Assembly: GCA_028699065.1 (NCBI GenBank) | Contig: JAQVVH010000001.1 | Span: forward strand, 543,860-607,859 | DNA: 64,000 nucleotides | Direction: 5' to 3' | Origin: Gallionella sp. | GTDB lineage: Bacteria > Pseudomonadota > Gammaproteobacteria > Burkholderiales > Gallionellaceae | Shown: in pieces, positions 63,955-64,000 of the stretch | Numbering within the stretch: the first letter of the stretch is position 1 | Layout: every line of letters begins with the position of its first letter | The notes under the pieces: model-generated | Database searches by the model: none | Seen by the model: only the letters and a program-made list of their open reading frames with translations | Told to the model about the DNA's origin: nothing | Translations under genes and position numbers: made by a program

Positions 63955-64000
63955 ATGAGCGACCTGTTCAGTCTCGGCGCCCTGTTCACCAGCAGCCTGC
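63955..64000 (+). CDS. Start of an unidentified gene
   Basis: ATG 63955 opens a frame that runs off the window after 15 codons (MSDLFSLGALFTSSL). It lies 24 bases after lpdA on the same strand. A hydrophobic start suggests a membrane protein, perhaps a small YqaA/DedA-like protein, but 15 residues do not allow identification. A short purine patch GGGGCGC precedes it. Confidence 0.45.
   Translation, partial: MSDLFSLGALFTSSL

Overview
The window is a stretch of ordinary, gene-dense proteobacterial chromosome (about 70 coding genes, one tRNA, no phage, IS element or CRISPR array seen). Gene content and order point to a betaproteobacterium, probably in the Nitrosomonadales/Gallionellales neighbourhood. 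The indicators are the glyQ-glyS-gmhB-plsC-metalloprotease block, the rnb-tonB/aroE-mtgA pair, rplM-rpsI-argC-erpA-anmK, coq7-trpC, lipoyl-domain-fused lpdA, and lysine/alanine-rich histone H1-like proteins. The taxonomic call is inference from synteny; no rRNA is present.

Layout. 1-5.6 kb: end of a DUF1841 gene, a cobalamin adenosyltransferase, a histone-like protein with a DUF2934 tail, ChaA, a DAHP synthase, then slmA/HAD phosphatase/argB on the minus strand. 5.7-8.4 kb: a periplasmic copper chaperone (PCuAC) divergent from a RegB/RegA redox two-component system; the gap between them holds a perfect GCGNC-N5-GNCGC dyad. 8.4-12.8 kb: dacA-dat-ybeD-lipB-lipA (cell wall and lipoate) and a small cytochrome c. 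12.8-20.7 kb: an RNB-family ribonuclease, a TonB-like protein, then a four-gene metal (probably zinc) uptake cassette without an ATPase, then aroE-mtgA. 20.7-24.6 kb: mgtE, a second histone H1-like gene, lysA with the tiny lptM gene, and divergent cyaY.

24.6-29.6 kb: minus-strand glyQ, glyS, gmhB, plsC, zinc peptidase. 29.6-30.8 kb: small accessory genes, a GIY-YIG protein and a complete HepT/MntA (type VII) toxin-antitoxin pair. 30.8-37.8 kb: miaB-phoH-ybeY-corC and lnt, separated by an oppositely oriented pseudouridine synthase-transaldolase pair. 37.8-38.1 kb: an isolated 32-residue membrane protein with its own promoter-like sequence, strong ribosome binding site and terminator. 38.1-47 kb: birA-coaX-SPOR protein, mqo, hrpA and a diguanylate cyclase. 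47-51.7 kb: the macromolecular-synthesis block rpsU-yqeY-dnaG-rpoD followed by tRNA-Ile2(CAU). 51.7-64 kb: tyrS, an M23 peptidase, anmK, erpA, argC, rpsI, rplM, a YdcF protein, an OsmC protein, coq7, trpC, proA, lpdA and the first codons of a further gene.

Functionally most of the window is housekeeping: translation, replication and transcription initiation, amino-acid synthesis, lipoate and Fe-S cofactors, envelope assembly. The parts that stand out are the RegBA/copper-chaperone divergon with its candidate RegA box, the ATPase-less metal cassette inserted in a conserved neighbourhood, the HepT/MntA pair, the orphan 32-residue membrane protein, the two histone-like proteins, and a D,D-carboxypeptidase with a non-canonical second active-site motif.
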